From Rhypophila decipiens (taxonomy: Eukaryota; Ascomycota; Sordariomycetes; Sordariales; Naviculisporaceae): a DNA stretch of 64,000 nt. The notes beneath the pieces are model-generated. The model did no database searches. It saw only the letters and a list, made by a program, of their open reading frames with translations, and was not told the DNA's origin. Both the position numbers and the translations under genes were made by a program. Shown one piece after another: positions 54,969 through 64,000 of the stretch (its first letter is position 1; each line of letters starts with the position of its first letter). The DNA lies in contig MU858135.1 of assembly GCA_033297075.1 (NCBI GenBank), positions 1-64,000 of the forward strand, in the 5' to 3' direction.

Positions 54969-55614
54969 ATGAAATTCCTCCATCTCCTTTCAACCATCGT
55001 GTCCACAGCCGCTGCTGTAGACGTGCGTTTCTTCAAAGCGTACGACTGCGGGAGCGCCACCTACGTGACTTGCTACGGCCTGAACCCAAACACGTGCTGC
55101 GGGGCGGGGACAGCAAACGAATACGGCAACATTGGATTCTACGGCATCCAGTACGCCTGGGACATTGACTACCGGGCTCATTATGCCAGTTCGGCGCGTC
55201 CCTCCAGCTGCGGGGAGCTGAGGAGGTCCGAGAGGCATCTCGGCACAAACTTTGTCTGCCTTAACAGCGACCTGTGGCTGGGCGCTTCCGGCGCTGGCTA
55301 CAGTTTCAGGCCCCATAATAAGAGAGAGACCGTTGCTGATGCCGATGCTGCTGATATCGGCAACAACATCTCATACGAGAGTTGCCAACGAGCCGACACC
55401 CTGGTCCTCGATGATGGGGCCAGCTACAACCTGACCAGCTTGAACGACACCGCTTTCAATGATCTGTAAGTTGACACAGGAATGGCCTGATACTCAATGT
55501 GTATACTACTATTTTTGCTGACTGTGTTTTGCATCCCACAGGCTCAGCAGCGTTGGTGGTGCGACAACGGCCGTCAACATCTCAGCCGAGTTTGACGACA
55601 TCAAGATTGAGTGA
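54969..55614 (+). CDS. Small secreted cysteine-rich protein
   Basis: Two exons, 54969-55465 and 55542-55614, 189 aa; intron with a gtaagt donor and a cacag acceptor. Without splicing the frame would stop after 166 codons. The signal peptide is MKFLHLLSTIVSTAAAVDV. The mature part has seven cysteines (DC, TC, TCC, SC, VC, SC patterns) and Tyr/Gly-rich segments (YDCGSATYVTCYGLNP, YGNIGFYGIQYAWDID). No known domain. The C-terminus ends in a beta-rich TAVNISAEFDDIKIE. It lies 290 bp from the MITE nest, next to a clean TATA box. Effector-like or cell-surface roles are possible but unproven. Confidence 0.78.
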
Positions 55615-56054
55615 TTTTGGAGGCATAACTGGCGGCACTCGGAAGCTGGCTTGGATAACGGGAGAAAAGAGAGGTGGGACGAGTAGTATGATGATTTCAC
55701 ACGTTAGACGACATGTTGTTGCCTGTAGCCTCCCAAGTAGCATCTAAAAGGGTAGCATCTAAACAAAAAACATTTCTACCTTGACCCAAGTGTTACTACT
55801 ATGCAAGAAGATTTATATAAGAAGGGACTTGACAAGAGAAATGCGCCGATTAAGTAAAGATCAAGTATGTACCCACGTCCTGAATAACAGTGAAGCGACG
55901 GCAAAGCAAACGATAAAAAGGCAAGAAACAGAAAAAAAAAAAGAAAACCAAACGACAATAGAGACACGTGTGGCATTCACTCACTCCAGCTGGCACTCCC
56001 ATCTCACATTTGATCTCAAACGTTGCCCCCAAGATTGCATGTTGTCCGGAATGC
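55615..56054. other. Intergenic between convergent genes
   Basis: 440 bp between the stops of the secreted protein and the 1,419-aa protein. A/T-rich, no gene seen. Confidence 0.5.
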
Positions 56055-59000
56055 CTATTTAGCACTACCTCCCTGGCCCAAAGCACTAAAACTCTGCCCA
56101 GCAAGAAGCAAATACCCTTCGACAAAGGTATACGGTCCCGGGGCGAATTTGACCTGGCCCTGGTCTTCTTCCACCTCGTAGGTGGCGAATTCTGCATGGG
56201 CGGTGGGGTCGTCTGGTTTGGTGTCGTATGGCTGGAGCCATTTCCAGGTTCCCTTTCGGCCGGTGATGGGGAGGCGGACTATGTGTTCTTTTGGCTGCTC
56301 AGGGGCTGCTGGGGGAGTAGCGACCACCGGAACAGGTATCGACCTTGGAACATCCTCAACAAGCAACATCGGCCCAAGTCTAAAAAACGCACTCATTTTC
56401 TTCAACGCAGTCTCAACACTCCAACTAGGCAGCTGCACCGTAGCAGTTGGCAATATCGGACTGTATACGTGCAGCGGCGTGTACGGGTCCATGAGCACCG
56501 TCTTGATCATCATCTTTGCTGCTGTCTGTTGCGGGATATTGACTGCGTCTACCGCCGGCGGCTGAGTTGGGTTAAAGACATTTGGAGAGACATAGTACGG
56601 ATTTAGTGAGGGAAAAGTCGACGGTGCGATGGGTTTCATTGCGCGGGGAGGGACAGCACCGCTGGGAACAGGAGAGGCAAGATCCTCGCCTTCCGGAGGC
56701 AGGAAATACGTGAACAAGGTGGTCCAGTCTGTTTTGCCCCGGTAGAATGGCCCGATTGCTGGTCCTTCTTTGGCGGGAGTGCCCGAAGCAGGCGGTTTAC
56801 CAGCTGGGAGAGGTGATGGTGCCGGAGATGGAGCAGAATTGTCAGCGTCAAAGTAGCACACCACACCGTCAAAGACACGACTTGCATCTCCAATCTTGAC
56901 GGGAAAAGAGTACGACTCCAGGTCGGCCTGGTACGCGCGGGTGATATCATCGAGATCGCCACCGCCGTTCTGGAACGAAGGATCCCGATGTTTGGCGTTG
57001 CCAAACGTGTTCTGGGCAGCAAGCGCCGGCGCAGCCAGCTCCAGCGAAATGCCGAGATTCACCAAGGCCAACGGCTTGCCAACGATGGCATTCGCGTACG
57101 CCGCATAATCACCCGGAGGAAAAGGCATGGTCTTGACAGCGGCGTTGATCATGTCGCTGAAACATTGCAAGTACTCTGGGGACTTGTCAAACAAGGCAAT
57201 CAGCTCGTCAAGCTGTTTGTTTGCGGCAGCGTCTTGGAACGAAATACCCTTTGCATTTGGGTCCAGAGTAGGCGGCTTAAATGGGATGTACTTGGTCGAG
57301 GTATTCGTCCCGTTTGCTCCGCCTAGACGAATCTCTTGGTAAAATGACCCGTCACGGAGAAAGAACTGCAGCCCACGGTCGGCATAGTTGATGACGATCC
57401 AGCCCCAGATGGGCTGTTCGTAGTCGGAGGATACAGTCCGCCATGGGGAAGGAGACTGAGCTGGTTTGGAGGCCGGGGAGGAACCAGAGTCCCGGATTAC
57501 GAACGAGGCGTTCAGGCGGGCGTCTTGGTTTATGCATGGCGTGAGCTGCATGTACTGGCAGAGTGGCCAGCTGCCTGCTCCAGAAGGCAATCCGGGATTG
57601 CCTGTGCCGAGTTTGCCTGGGAGTTCAAAGACGGTGTTGAGCTTGAGGCCGCGGACGTCTGGGGTGAGGTAGTCGCTGAGACAGGGGTAGATGCCTGCTT
57701 GCGGGACGGCCAAGGGCGTCTTGCGACGTGGTCTGGGCGTGGGGATGCAGATGGCCTGGCCAAACTTGTCGACAATGTTGAGTTTGGTAAAGATGAGCTG
57801 GCCTTGGGTGACGGGTTTGAACGGGTAGTTCGAGCTGGTAGTAGAAAAGTCGTAGCTGGACCCGTAAGGCGTGAGGGCGGTCTGGGCGTCGACGATACGA
57901 AGAATCGACCGGTCAATGTTGATGGCAGACCCGGCATCAACGGCAGCTTGGAGGGGCACCACTGTCTGGCCTTGGCTCCGGATGTTGGGCTTCACGTGGG
58001 CGCCTTCGAATCTGGTCAGGAGATGGTTGGTGAGGCCCGAGAGGCGGGCCGAGATGAACTGCATGTTGCGAATACTGGCGAGCAGTTCTTCCTCTTCCTT
58101 GTCGCTCAAACTCAGGTCGGGAGGAGTGCCGTCCAGTACTTGCTTGACTGTCGCCTCGAGATTGAAGGATGGCTGAGGCAAAACAAGGACCCGTCCGCTA
58201 ATGGTTCGTGTGTCTGTCTGGCTGCTGGCGTCATTGCTGAGGACATTGACAGGCGCATATCGGACCTGTTGACTCCGCGGGTTCTCGGGACTGGCGCGCA
58301 CGTCGACGCTCCAAGCATTGTGCTTGGCGTTGTCGACATGGTAGTAGACGGCCTCCCACTCCATGAACAGCGGGATGAAAGGGTTCTTGCCTCCCCAGCT
58401 CTGGTATCCCGTCGTCACCTGCAGGTCGGGCTCACCGGGGGTCTTGGCCAAACATTGCGCCAGTATCCTCTTGGCCGTGTCAGCCAGTTTGTTCTCTGCC
58501 GGAAAGGGAAGACCGACAGGCTTGCCACTGGCGTCTTTGAACATGGCCTCTACCGCCGACGCATCAGTAGGCAGCTGATGCGTCTCTTGGACATTGAGCC
58601 GGTCCATAAAGTCCTTTGGCCGTCCAGAGTCCATGCCCGCAATGCAGAGGGTCGGATCGCTCCTCGAATAGTAGGGAGGGAAGCTGGACTTTTTGACCGC
58701 CATCTTGTTGGACGTCTTGGTGACACTATCAGCCAACTGAGTCTGCATCTGAACCAGGTCATTGCATTCCTTCTTGAGTCTATTGACCCGCTTCTGCAGG
58801 CTGGGCTTGATGGCGTCTCGCGTCCGTGGGTCTGGAAACGAGCGGCTGACGTACTTCCACCATTCAGCAAACAAGTCCCATTGGATAGACCTGAGTTTGC
58901 GGACGGTGGCATCGAGCTTCATCTGGGACGCATTCAGTTTCCGAAGCTCTTCTTGCATGTCGATGCTGGGAACAACAGGCGCGCCCCCCTTGGGTGCCTG

Positions 59001-60314
59001 CTGGTTAAAGGTCCAATAGGAGCCGCCGTCTGCCTTGGCAAAGTTGCGCTGGGCGATCAAGTCCTCGGCTTGCATCCTGCTGTCATAGCCATCGTCGGAG
59101 GCATAAAGCAGCGATGATAGCTGGAGGATCTCCTTGACCACCGAAACTGCATTCTCAGTCTTGAAGATGCTGCTGGCGTCGTCTCTGTGGGCTTTCAGAA
59201 ACGTAAGAATGGCATCCAGCGTCGTTGTCCCCAGCGACAAAGGCTCCATCTCAATCTTGGCGGTAAAGTTCTTGGCCGTCTCGTCCGCCGTGCTGGCTGG
59301 CTTTTTTGCGCGGCTGTAGGCAACGTTGTAGATGGCCCCGTGGTTGAGAGATCGGACTGCGCCACTCAACTTGTTGTCGTCCTGTTTGCTATCAGGGTCG
59401 ACATTGAGCTGGAGCATCAGGCTCGACAACTTGTCTCCTAGCGTGGTTCCTTTTGGCATGTTGGCAAAGGGATCGTCTTGGCGGTCCGAATGCCATCCAA
59501 GAACATAGTAATGGGCCGATGCCTTGGTACAGTACGACACAGTCGTGCTCCCAGGCTTGATATACCGAAAGTTGTCAATCATGGACAGCACGTTGGTGTT
59601 GTGGAGTGCGTAGTCTGGGAACAGCGGGTTGGACGAGTTCATGACAGTCAGCTTGGTGTGTCTCCGACTTGCATCCTCACGCCAGCCCGGAAGATGGAAC
59701 TTTTGGCCAAGAAAGATCTCGGCCTGGTTTCGCAGAGCCCCCTTATCGCTCGGTGACCCAGTGTGCCAGACGAATGGCGAGACATCGCTCTGGAGATCGA
59801 CTGCTGGATCGGTGATCTCGGTGATCTTCCTCACCACGTCGCTCTCGATGATCCATCCTTGGAACGGAGGCAGTGCGCCTGCTGGCTCACAGCTCTGCAT
59901 ATGCCGGACGACCAGCCAGCGGTTTGGGATGGCTGGAAACGACGGCTGGGACTTGTCCGGGTTGGTATCGTCCCCCTTTCCTGGACCGAGTTCGTTGGGT
60001 TGGGCCTTTGCTGTTGCCGTCCGGTAGAATCTGGGGATAGTCCAGTGGAGGTGGACCCCAAGACGGTGAAGCTTGAGGGCGGGCTTGGCACTGCCGACGT
60101 CCGACAGTCTTGGGTTGGTGGCGGCAGAGCCAGCCAGATGAAAGTCGACCTGCTCCAGGACGTCATTCTGAATGAGTTGACTGTCGAGCCTCAGCGCCAT
60201 GTAGTTGGGCTGGGTGTAAGGGGCAAGCTTTGAGGCGCCATCTGCACAGTCCGGGGACAGCGCAAAGGCATCGAGGTGGATGGGGATGCAGATGTTGTCC
60301 GTGAGAGTTGCCAT
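56055..60314 (-). CDS. 1,419-aa protein of unknown function, partner of the subtilase
   Basis: A single open frame of 4.26 kb without introns. No signal peptide or membrane helix; a large cytosolic protein is expected. The N-terminus (LAPYTQPNYMALRLDSQLIQ, RLGVHLHWTIPRFYR, FPAIPNRWLVVRH, GWIIESD) looks like a conserved block. Then come beta-rich stretches, a coiled coil at about 465-560 (EELRKLNASQMKLDATVRKL; LQKRVNRLKKECNDLVQMQ), more beta-rich domains (ISGRVLVLPQPSFNLEATVKQVL; IWGWIVINYADRGLQFFL), a Pro-rich linker at about 1195-1225 (PAPSPLPAGKPPASG) and a C-terminal part ending in FVEGYLLLAGQSF. I recognise no enzyme motif. It is divergently transcribed with a subtilase across 703 bp, suggesting shared control. 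Being a structural protein, a protease substrate or a conflict effector are all open. Confidence 0.88.
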   Translation of the reverse strand: MATLTDNICIPIHLDAFALSPDCADGASKLAPYTQPNYMALRLDSQLIQNDVLEQVDFHLAGSAATNPRLSDVGSAKPALKLHRLGVHLHWTIPRFYRTATAKAQPNELGPGKGDDTNPDKSQPSFPAIPNRWLVVRHMQSCEPAGALPPFQGWIIESDVVRKITEITDPAVDLQSDVSPFVWHTGSPSDKGALRNQAEIFLGQKFHLPGWREDASRRHTKLTVMNSSNPLFPDYALHNTNVLSMIDNFRYIKPGSTTVSYCTKASAHYYVLGWHSDRQDDPFANMPKGTTLGDKLSSLMLQLNVDPDSKQDDNKLSGAVRSLNHGAIYNVAYSRAKKPASTADETAKNFTAKIEMEPLSLGTTTLDAILTFLKAHRDDASSIFKTENAVSVVKEILQLSSLLYASDDGYDSRMQAEDLIAQRNFAKADGGSYWTFNQQAPKGGAPVVPSIDMQEELRKLNASQMKLDATVRKLRSIQWDLFAEWWKYVSRSFPDPRTRDAIKPSLQKRVNRLKKECNDLVQMQTQLADSVTKTSNKMAVKKSSFPPYYSRSDPTLCIAGMDSGRPKDFMDRLNVQETHQLPTDASAVEAMFKDASGKPVGLPFPAENKLADTAKRILAQCLAKTPGEPDLQVTTGYQSWGGKNPFIPLFMEWEAVYYHVDNAKHNAWSVDVRASPENPRSQQVRYAPVNVLSNDASSQTDTRTISGRVLVLPQPSFNLEATVKQVLDGTPPDLSLSDKEEEELLASIRNMQFISARLSGLTNHLLTRFEGAHVKPNIRSQGQTVVPLQAAVDAGSAINIDRSILRIVDAQTALTPYGSSYDFSTTSSNYPFKPVTQGQLIFTKLNIVDKFGQAICIPTPRPRRKTPLAVPQAGIYPCLSDYLTPDVRGLKLNTVFELPGKLGTGNPGLPSGAGSWPLCQYMQLTPCINQDARLNASFVIRDSGSSPASKPAQSPSPWRTVSSDYEQPIWGWIVINYADRGLQFFLRDGSFYQEIRLGGANGTNTSTKYIPFKPPTLDPNAKGISFQDAAANKQLDELIALFDKSPEYLQCFSDMINAAVKTMPFPPGDYAAYANAIVGKPLALVNLGISLELAAPALAAQNTFGNAKHRDPSFQNGGGDLDDITRAYQADLESYSFPVKIGDASRVFDGVVCYFDADNSAPSPAPSPLPAGKPPASGTPAKEGPAIGPFYRGKTDWTTLFTYFLPPEGEDLASPVPSGAVPPRAMKPIAPSTFPSLNPYYVSPNVFNPTQPPAVDAVNIPQQTAAKMMIKTVLMDPYTPLHVYSPILPTATVQLPSWSVETALKKMSAFFRLGPMLLVEDVPRSIPVPVVATPPAAPEQPKEHIVRLPITGRKGTWKWLQPYDTKPDDPTAHAEFATYEVEEDQGQVKFAPGPYTFVEGYLLLAGQSFSALGQGGSAK

Positions 60315-61017
60315 GGTGTCTGTTGACTCTCAATGTCCGGTTTGGAGAGGTATCACCACTTGAAGCGTTGGTGTTGTGCTTCTCCTTTCCCTGGCATCCA
60401 GTGGGTCTCAATTGACTCCCAGTCTCACTCATGCTCATTCATCTGCCTCAGATTGACGAGCATCATGATAGGCTGGCACTCTCCACTTTGGTTCCGTGGA
60501 GTCTAAAGTACAGTACATGGACGGGATTTCCCATCACGCCAGCCACATTCCTCGTCACTCTTCAAGTCAGCCCACGTCTGGCAAGCCAAACTGCAGCTCT
60601 TTGCGCCATGTTGCATCAACTGCTTCCCGTTTGATGCACCTGATATTTTGCTCATACAATTCTGAGGCCTAGACCTGACGCCATACGACGCTATCGATAG
60701 CTGACTCTGCGGGGTAAGGTGGGAGGAGGAAGGTCAATCGGTTGTGTGAACTGTACAGGGGTTTGCGCAGAAAAATGGGGGTTATGCATCTAAGGGAAAC
60801 ATCGAGAACCTGGGGCCTTTCTTGCGATAACGAGATTTGGGTTGGCCGCGTTGAACCGAGATAAAATGCTGCTGCAATCTATCGGGCATGGAAGCAAACT
60901 GAAGCTGGCCTTTACTCGCACTCTGCACTGTAAGGTACTAACACCCATCACAATACCTGAGAGAGTAAACAAACGATTGTGTAACCAAGGGGTCCGCCAA
61001 AGTGTTCTACCGTCAAT
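60315..61017. promoter_or_regulatory. Bidirectional promoter, 1,419-aa gene / subtilase
   Basis: 703 bp between divergent starts. No other gene is seen. No strong motif was recognised. Confidence 0.45.
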
Positions 61018-63621
61018 ATGGCAACCATACAAGATTCTGAACCGTCTCCGGGAGAGGCCGGTAAGCCCATTGAAATCAATTCCAATGTGATTGAGCCAGA
61101 GTCTCAGATGGCTGGGGGTGATATGTTTGAGGAGACGGCCTCGCATAGCAACTACATCCTCATCCAATTCACCGCGCTGCCGACCCCTGAGCAGGAAGAT
61201 CAGCTCAAAGAGCTCCAGGTAGAGGTGAGACGAGCAAGACCATGATCCGCAGCGCAACTTATCTAACAACAACACCTTTTGCAGTTCTGTCGGAAGATCC
61301 CGCCAACCACTTGGCTGGCCAAGTTCACGCCCCATGACCTGGGCGCCCTACGGGACATGCCATATGTTGTCTATGCCAATCCGTACCATGAGAGCCTGTC
61401 ACTCAAGCCCGCCTTGGAAAAGATGTTGGCACGAGGTCGGCAGGGGTTTGCAGCAGCTGTCGCAGGGCCATCTGCTGCAGCGCCTGGACAAGCAGACCAC
61501 GGCAACTTGGTCGAAGTAGCCATCTCTCTGCATCCTTCCTCGAGGACACCAGACGAGTTTCGGAGCTACCTGGCCGCCTCCTATTCAGTGCCGGTACAAA
61601 AGATTCACATCAATCTTACGAGCGTGACGGCTTTCCTCAATGCCGAGCAGATTGTGCGCGTTAGTAAAATCGACGACGTGGCCGAGGTCCATCTTCTGCC
61701 CAAGCTGGTGACCCACAATCATCTCGTCGGGCCTGCCGTGAGGACCCAGGACGCAGCTCTTGCAGCCTCGATGGTGTATCCAAATCTCAACCTCGATGGA
61801 GACGGAGAACTCATTGCCTTCACCGACAGCGGGCTCGATACGGGAAGAACAGTCAGGGGATGGTTCGAGTGGGAGGACCCGCCGCATCCGTTTTTCAAGG
61901 ACAGAGTCGTCTTCCTCGAGTGCCGGTCCAACCAAAAGGGGACGTTGAAGAATGGGGCTGAATACACTCGGCAGCAGAAACCACAGGACTTTGTCGGCCA
62001 CGGCACTCACGTCGCAGGGATCGCTCTTGGGAGCTATGGCGATATGAAGGCGCAAGCTGCTATCGGCCTTCAAGGGCCACGTTTAGACGGAGTAGCCCCA
62101 AAGGCCGGGCTAATTATGCAGAATATCTGGGGAACCCCAGAGTGGGACGTAGCAAGCCAGAAGTTCCTGTCTGCTGGCAAGGCAGACGTTGATGGCAAGG
62201 ATCTGAGATACCACACTCTTTTCCTGGACGCTTATTGCGGCTTTCCCTCGGGCGGCTTCGAGACAGACCGCAAGAAATCCAACATGAATATAGCACCCAA
62301 AGGTTCCCCGAGACTCCCCAAGACAGCCCTACCCGGAGCTCGGATCCATAACTGCTCATGGGGCGAGGACATGGTAGCCACCAGCGGATACGAGCCACTT
62401 GGCCCGGTGGGTGACGAGACGGTGTATCTGGTACCGGACTATTTAATCATTTTTGGTGCGGGCAATTCCGGAGACGACAAGGATGCTAGCAGACTCGCAC
62501 CTGACCCGTCGGGCCAAATCTTGGGCTTCGCGGCCGCCAAGAATGTTCTCACCGTCGGGGCGTGCTTCAACCACGGCCAGTACATCAAGAACAAGCCCGA
62601 CCCAGGAGAGACGGCCACGAGACCCAACCCGCGCCTTTGGAGCAGCTACCAAGACGGCGGACTACAGGTCTCGTCAAGTAACGTCAGCCGCATGAGCAGC
62701 CGTGGCCCACCCAGGGGATTTCCTACGGCCACTCCCGCCCTGATCAAACCGGATGTCGTGGCTCCCGGGATAGCAATCTACTCTGCACAAAGCCGGGCCC
62801 AGCTTATGAAGCCAGGGTCCGGAGAAGCCCCAATCCCCAACGAGCTCTGCACCTTCAAGTCAGGCAGCTCTATGGCCGCACCCGTGGTTGCTGGCGCGGC
62901 GGCTCTCATCCGCCAGGCCTTGAAAAAGCGCGGGGGGACCTATGCCAATCCCAGTGCAGCTCTGATGAAGGCGCTCATAGTTCAGGGCGCCCTCGACCTT
63001 TCGACCAAGACCGGCATGCTCTGGCAAGGCAACACCGACGCCGCCGGCGGCTCCAACGTCACCAATCCCGAGCGTATTCCTCCAGCGCCCAGCGATATAC
63101 AGGGCTGGGGACGACTTAATATCGCCGAGTCGGTCCATCACGCCGTTGACACGACCTACTGCGTGATCCACGATGTCAAAGCACCTTCATCGCCCTCGTC
63201 ATCTCCAGTCGTCGATCCAAGACTGCAACCGCCATCGGACGCACACGCCTATGATGTGAGAATTTCACCGCCATCAGACGAATCAAGCGGGACATTTACC
63301 AAGGGCCACGTAAAAGCAACACTGTGCTGGACAGACATCCCCGCCGAGACACTACAGAACCAGCTGGCATTGAGTATCACCTACGTCGATGGACGAGCCG
63401 GGTCCGTAGCCGTCGATCCGGACGGCACAGGCACGAATCTGCTCTACCAGCGCATGGCGTGGAACAATGTGCAGAGGCTCGAGATCAAAGATATACCCAC
63501 CACGGCTGGGGCGGTGGATTTGCGGATTCGGGTGGGCGTTGTGAATTTGGTGATTGATCCGATTACGAAGCAAAAGGAGCCGCAGGCTTATGCACTTGTT
63601 TATAAGGTTTGGTACACATGA
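61018..63621 (+). CDS. S8 subtilisin-like serine protease without signal peptide
   Basis: Two exons, 61018-61224 and 61285-63621, 847 aa; intron with a gtgaga donor and a gcag acceptor, phase 0. The catalytic triad is complete: Asp250 (FTDSGLD), His308 (GHGTHVAG) and Ser598 (SGSSMAAP), with oxyanion Asn463 (GAGNSGD). About 210 residues precede the protease domain and contain two stretches resembling inhibitor I9-like propeptide folds (NYILIQF-LPTPEQ; NLVEVAISLHPSS), but there is no signal peptide. A beta-rich C-terminal domain follows the protease (VKATLCWTDIP, KDIPTTAGAVDLRIRVGVV), like the KP-43 subtilase class. So it is probably a cytoplasmic, self-processed protease rather than a secreted one. 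It is paired with the 1,419-aa gene. A parallel is the Podospora HET-Q1/HET-Q2 pair, where a subtilase cleaves a neighbouring gasdermin-like protein; the partner here is not a gasdermin. Confidence 0.92.
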
Positions 63622-64000
63622 TACGAGGGTTCGTGAAAAGGGGCTTATGGGTTTTTCCTTTGGCATGTGGAAGGGGGAAGGAAAGATACAGAGTTAGGGT
63701 TTGGGTTTAAGTTCTGATTTCCAAGCTCATGTGGTCTTGTACCTCTCATCAAGGTTTTTACTCACGCTCTCATCACAATATAGGCTTTGAGGATAAGATC
63801 AGAGAGTATAAAGTCAGTTTCGAGGGACAAGTTTGGTATTAAAGCAGGGCCATCCCACGGTTAGAAACTTTCCGAGATCCAAATTTGAAGAGTCATCACA
63901 ATACAATATAGTAATATCTCATCATTCGGCCTGATTGTCGTTCATTCACTCTCGGGCGGTAAAATGCAGCTGGTTCGGGAAAGCAACCACACAATGCACC
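63622..64000. other. 3' flank, no gene seen
   Basis: 379 bp to the window edge downstream of the subtilase. No coding frame or RNA gene is seen. Confidence 0.5.

Noticed and set aside
56182..59756. Long plus-strand frames, up to 530 codons, opposite the 1,419-aa gene
   Set aside because: Shadows of a GC-rich coding strand; the minus-strand frame is continuous for 4.26 kb and better protein-like.

Overview
The window is nuclear DNA from a filamentous ascomycete, probably of the Sordariomycete type. The evidence is short GT-AG introns, fungal-only families (Zn2Cys6 regulator, PTH11/SAT4-like membrane protein, lipocalin-like pericyclase, hybrid PKS-NRPS, NACHT-ankyrin protein), intron-bearing nuclear tRNA and small TIR transposons. 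All calls come from reading motifs and splice sites; no database search was possible.

Layout. 1-6.3 kb: the 3' end of a TPR-repeat protein, then a six-exon NACHT/ankyrin gene whose C-terminus is a CorA-like membrane domain. 6.7-16.4 kb: a GNAT acetyltransferase, an intron-containing tRNA-Arg, a secreted protein with three chitin-binding domains, a group A flavin monooxygenase, and long gene-poor stretches holding two diverged copies of a dispersed repeat.

16.4-49.6 kb: a secondary-metabolite cluster with the gene set of cytochalasan pathways. It has a 4,486-aa PKS-NRPS (KS-AT-DH-cMeT-silent ER-KR-ACP-C-A-T-R), a trans-acting enoyl reductase, a FUS2-family alpha/beta hydrolase lacking its nucleophilic serine, a lipocalin-like Diels-Alderase, two cytochrome P450s, an SDR, a BBE-like FAD oxidase, a Zn2Cys6 regulator and a seven-TM PTH11/SAT4-like protein. 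Inferred flow: PKS plus trans-ER build a methylated polyketide, the NRPS adds an amino acid, the R domain releases an aldehyde, ring closure gives a pyrrolone, the Diels-Alderase forms the isoindolone and macrocycle, and the P450s, SDR and FAD oxidase tailor it. The octamer CCAATCGG recurs in several cluster intergenic regions.

50.4-54.7 kb: an Arg/His-rich hypothetical gene, a tRNA-Arg followed by a 3 x 76-bp tandem repeat, a tRNA-like sequence, and a nest of small inverted-repeat elements: an 8-bp-TSD element inside a TAA-TSD element, itself interrupted by a third. 55-64 kb: a secreted cysteine-rich protein, then a divergently transcribed pair, a 1,419-aa protein of unknown function and an 847-aa cytoplasmic-type subtilase. 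This pair is the best candidate for an undescribed two-gene system.
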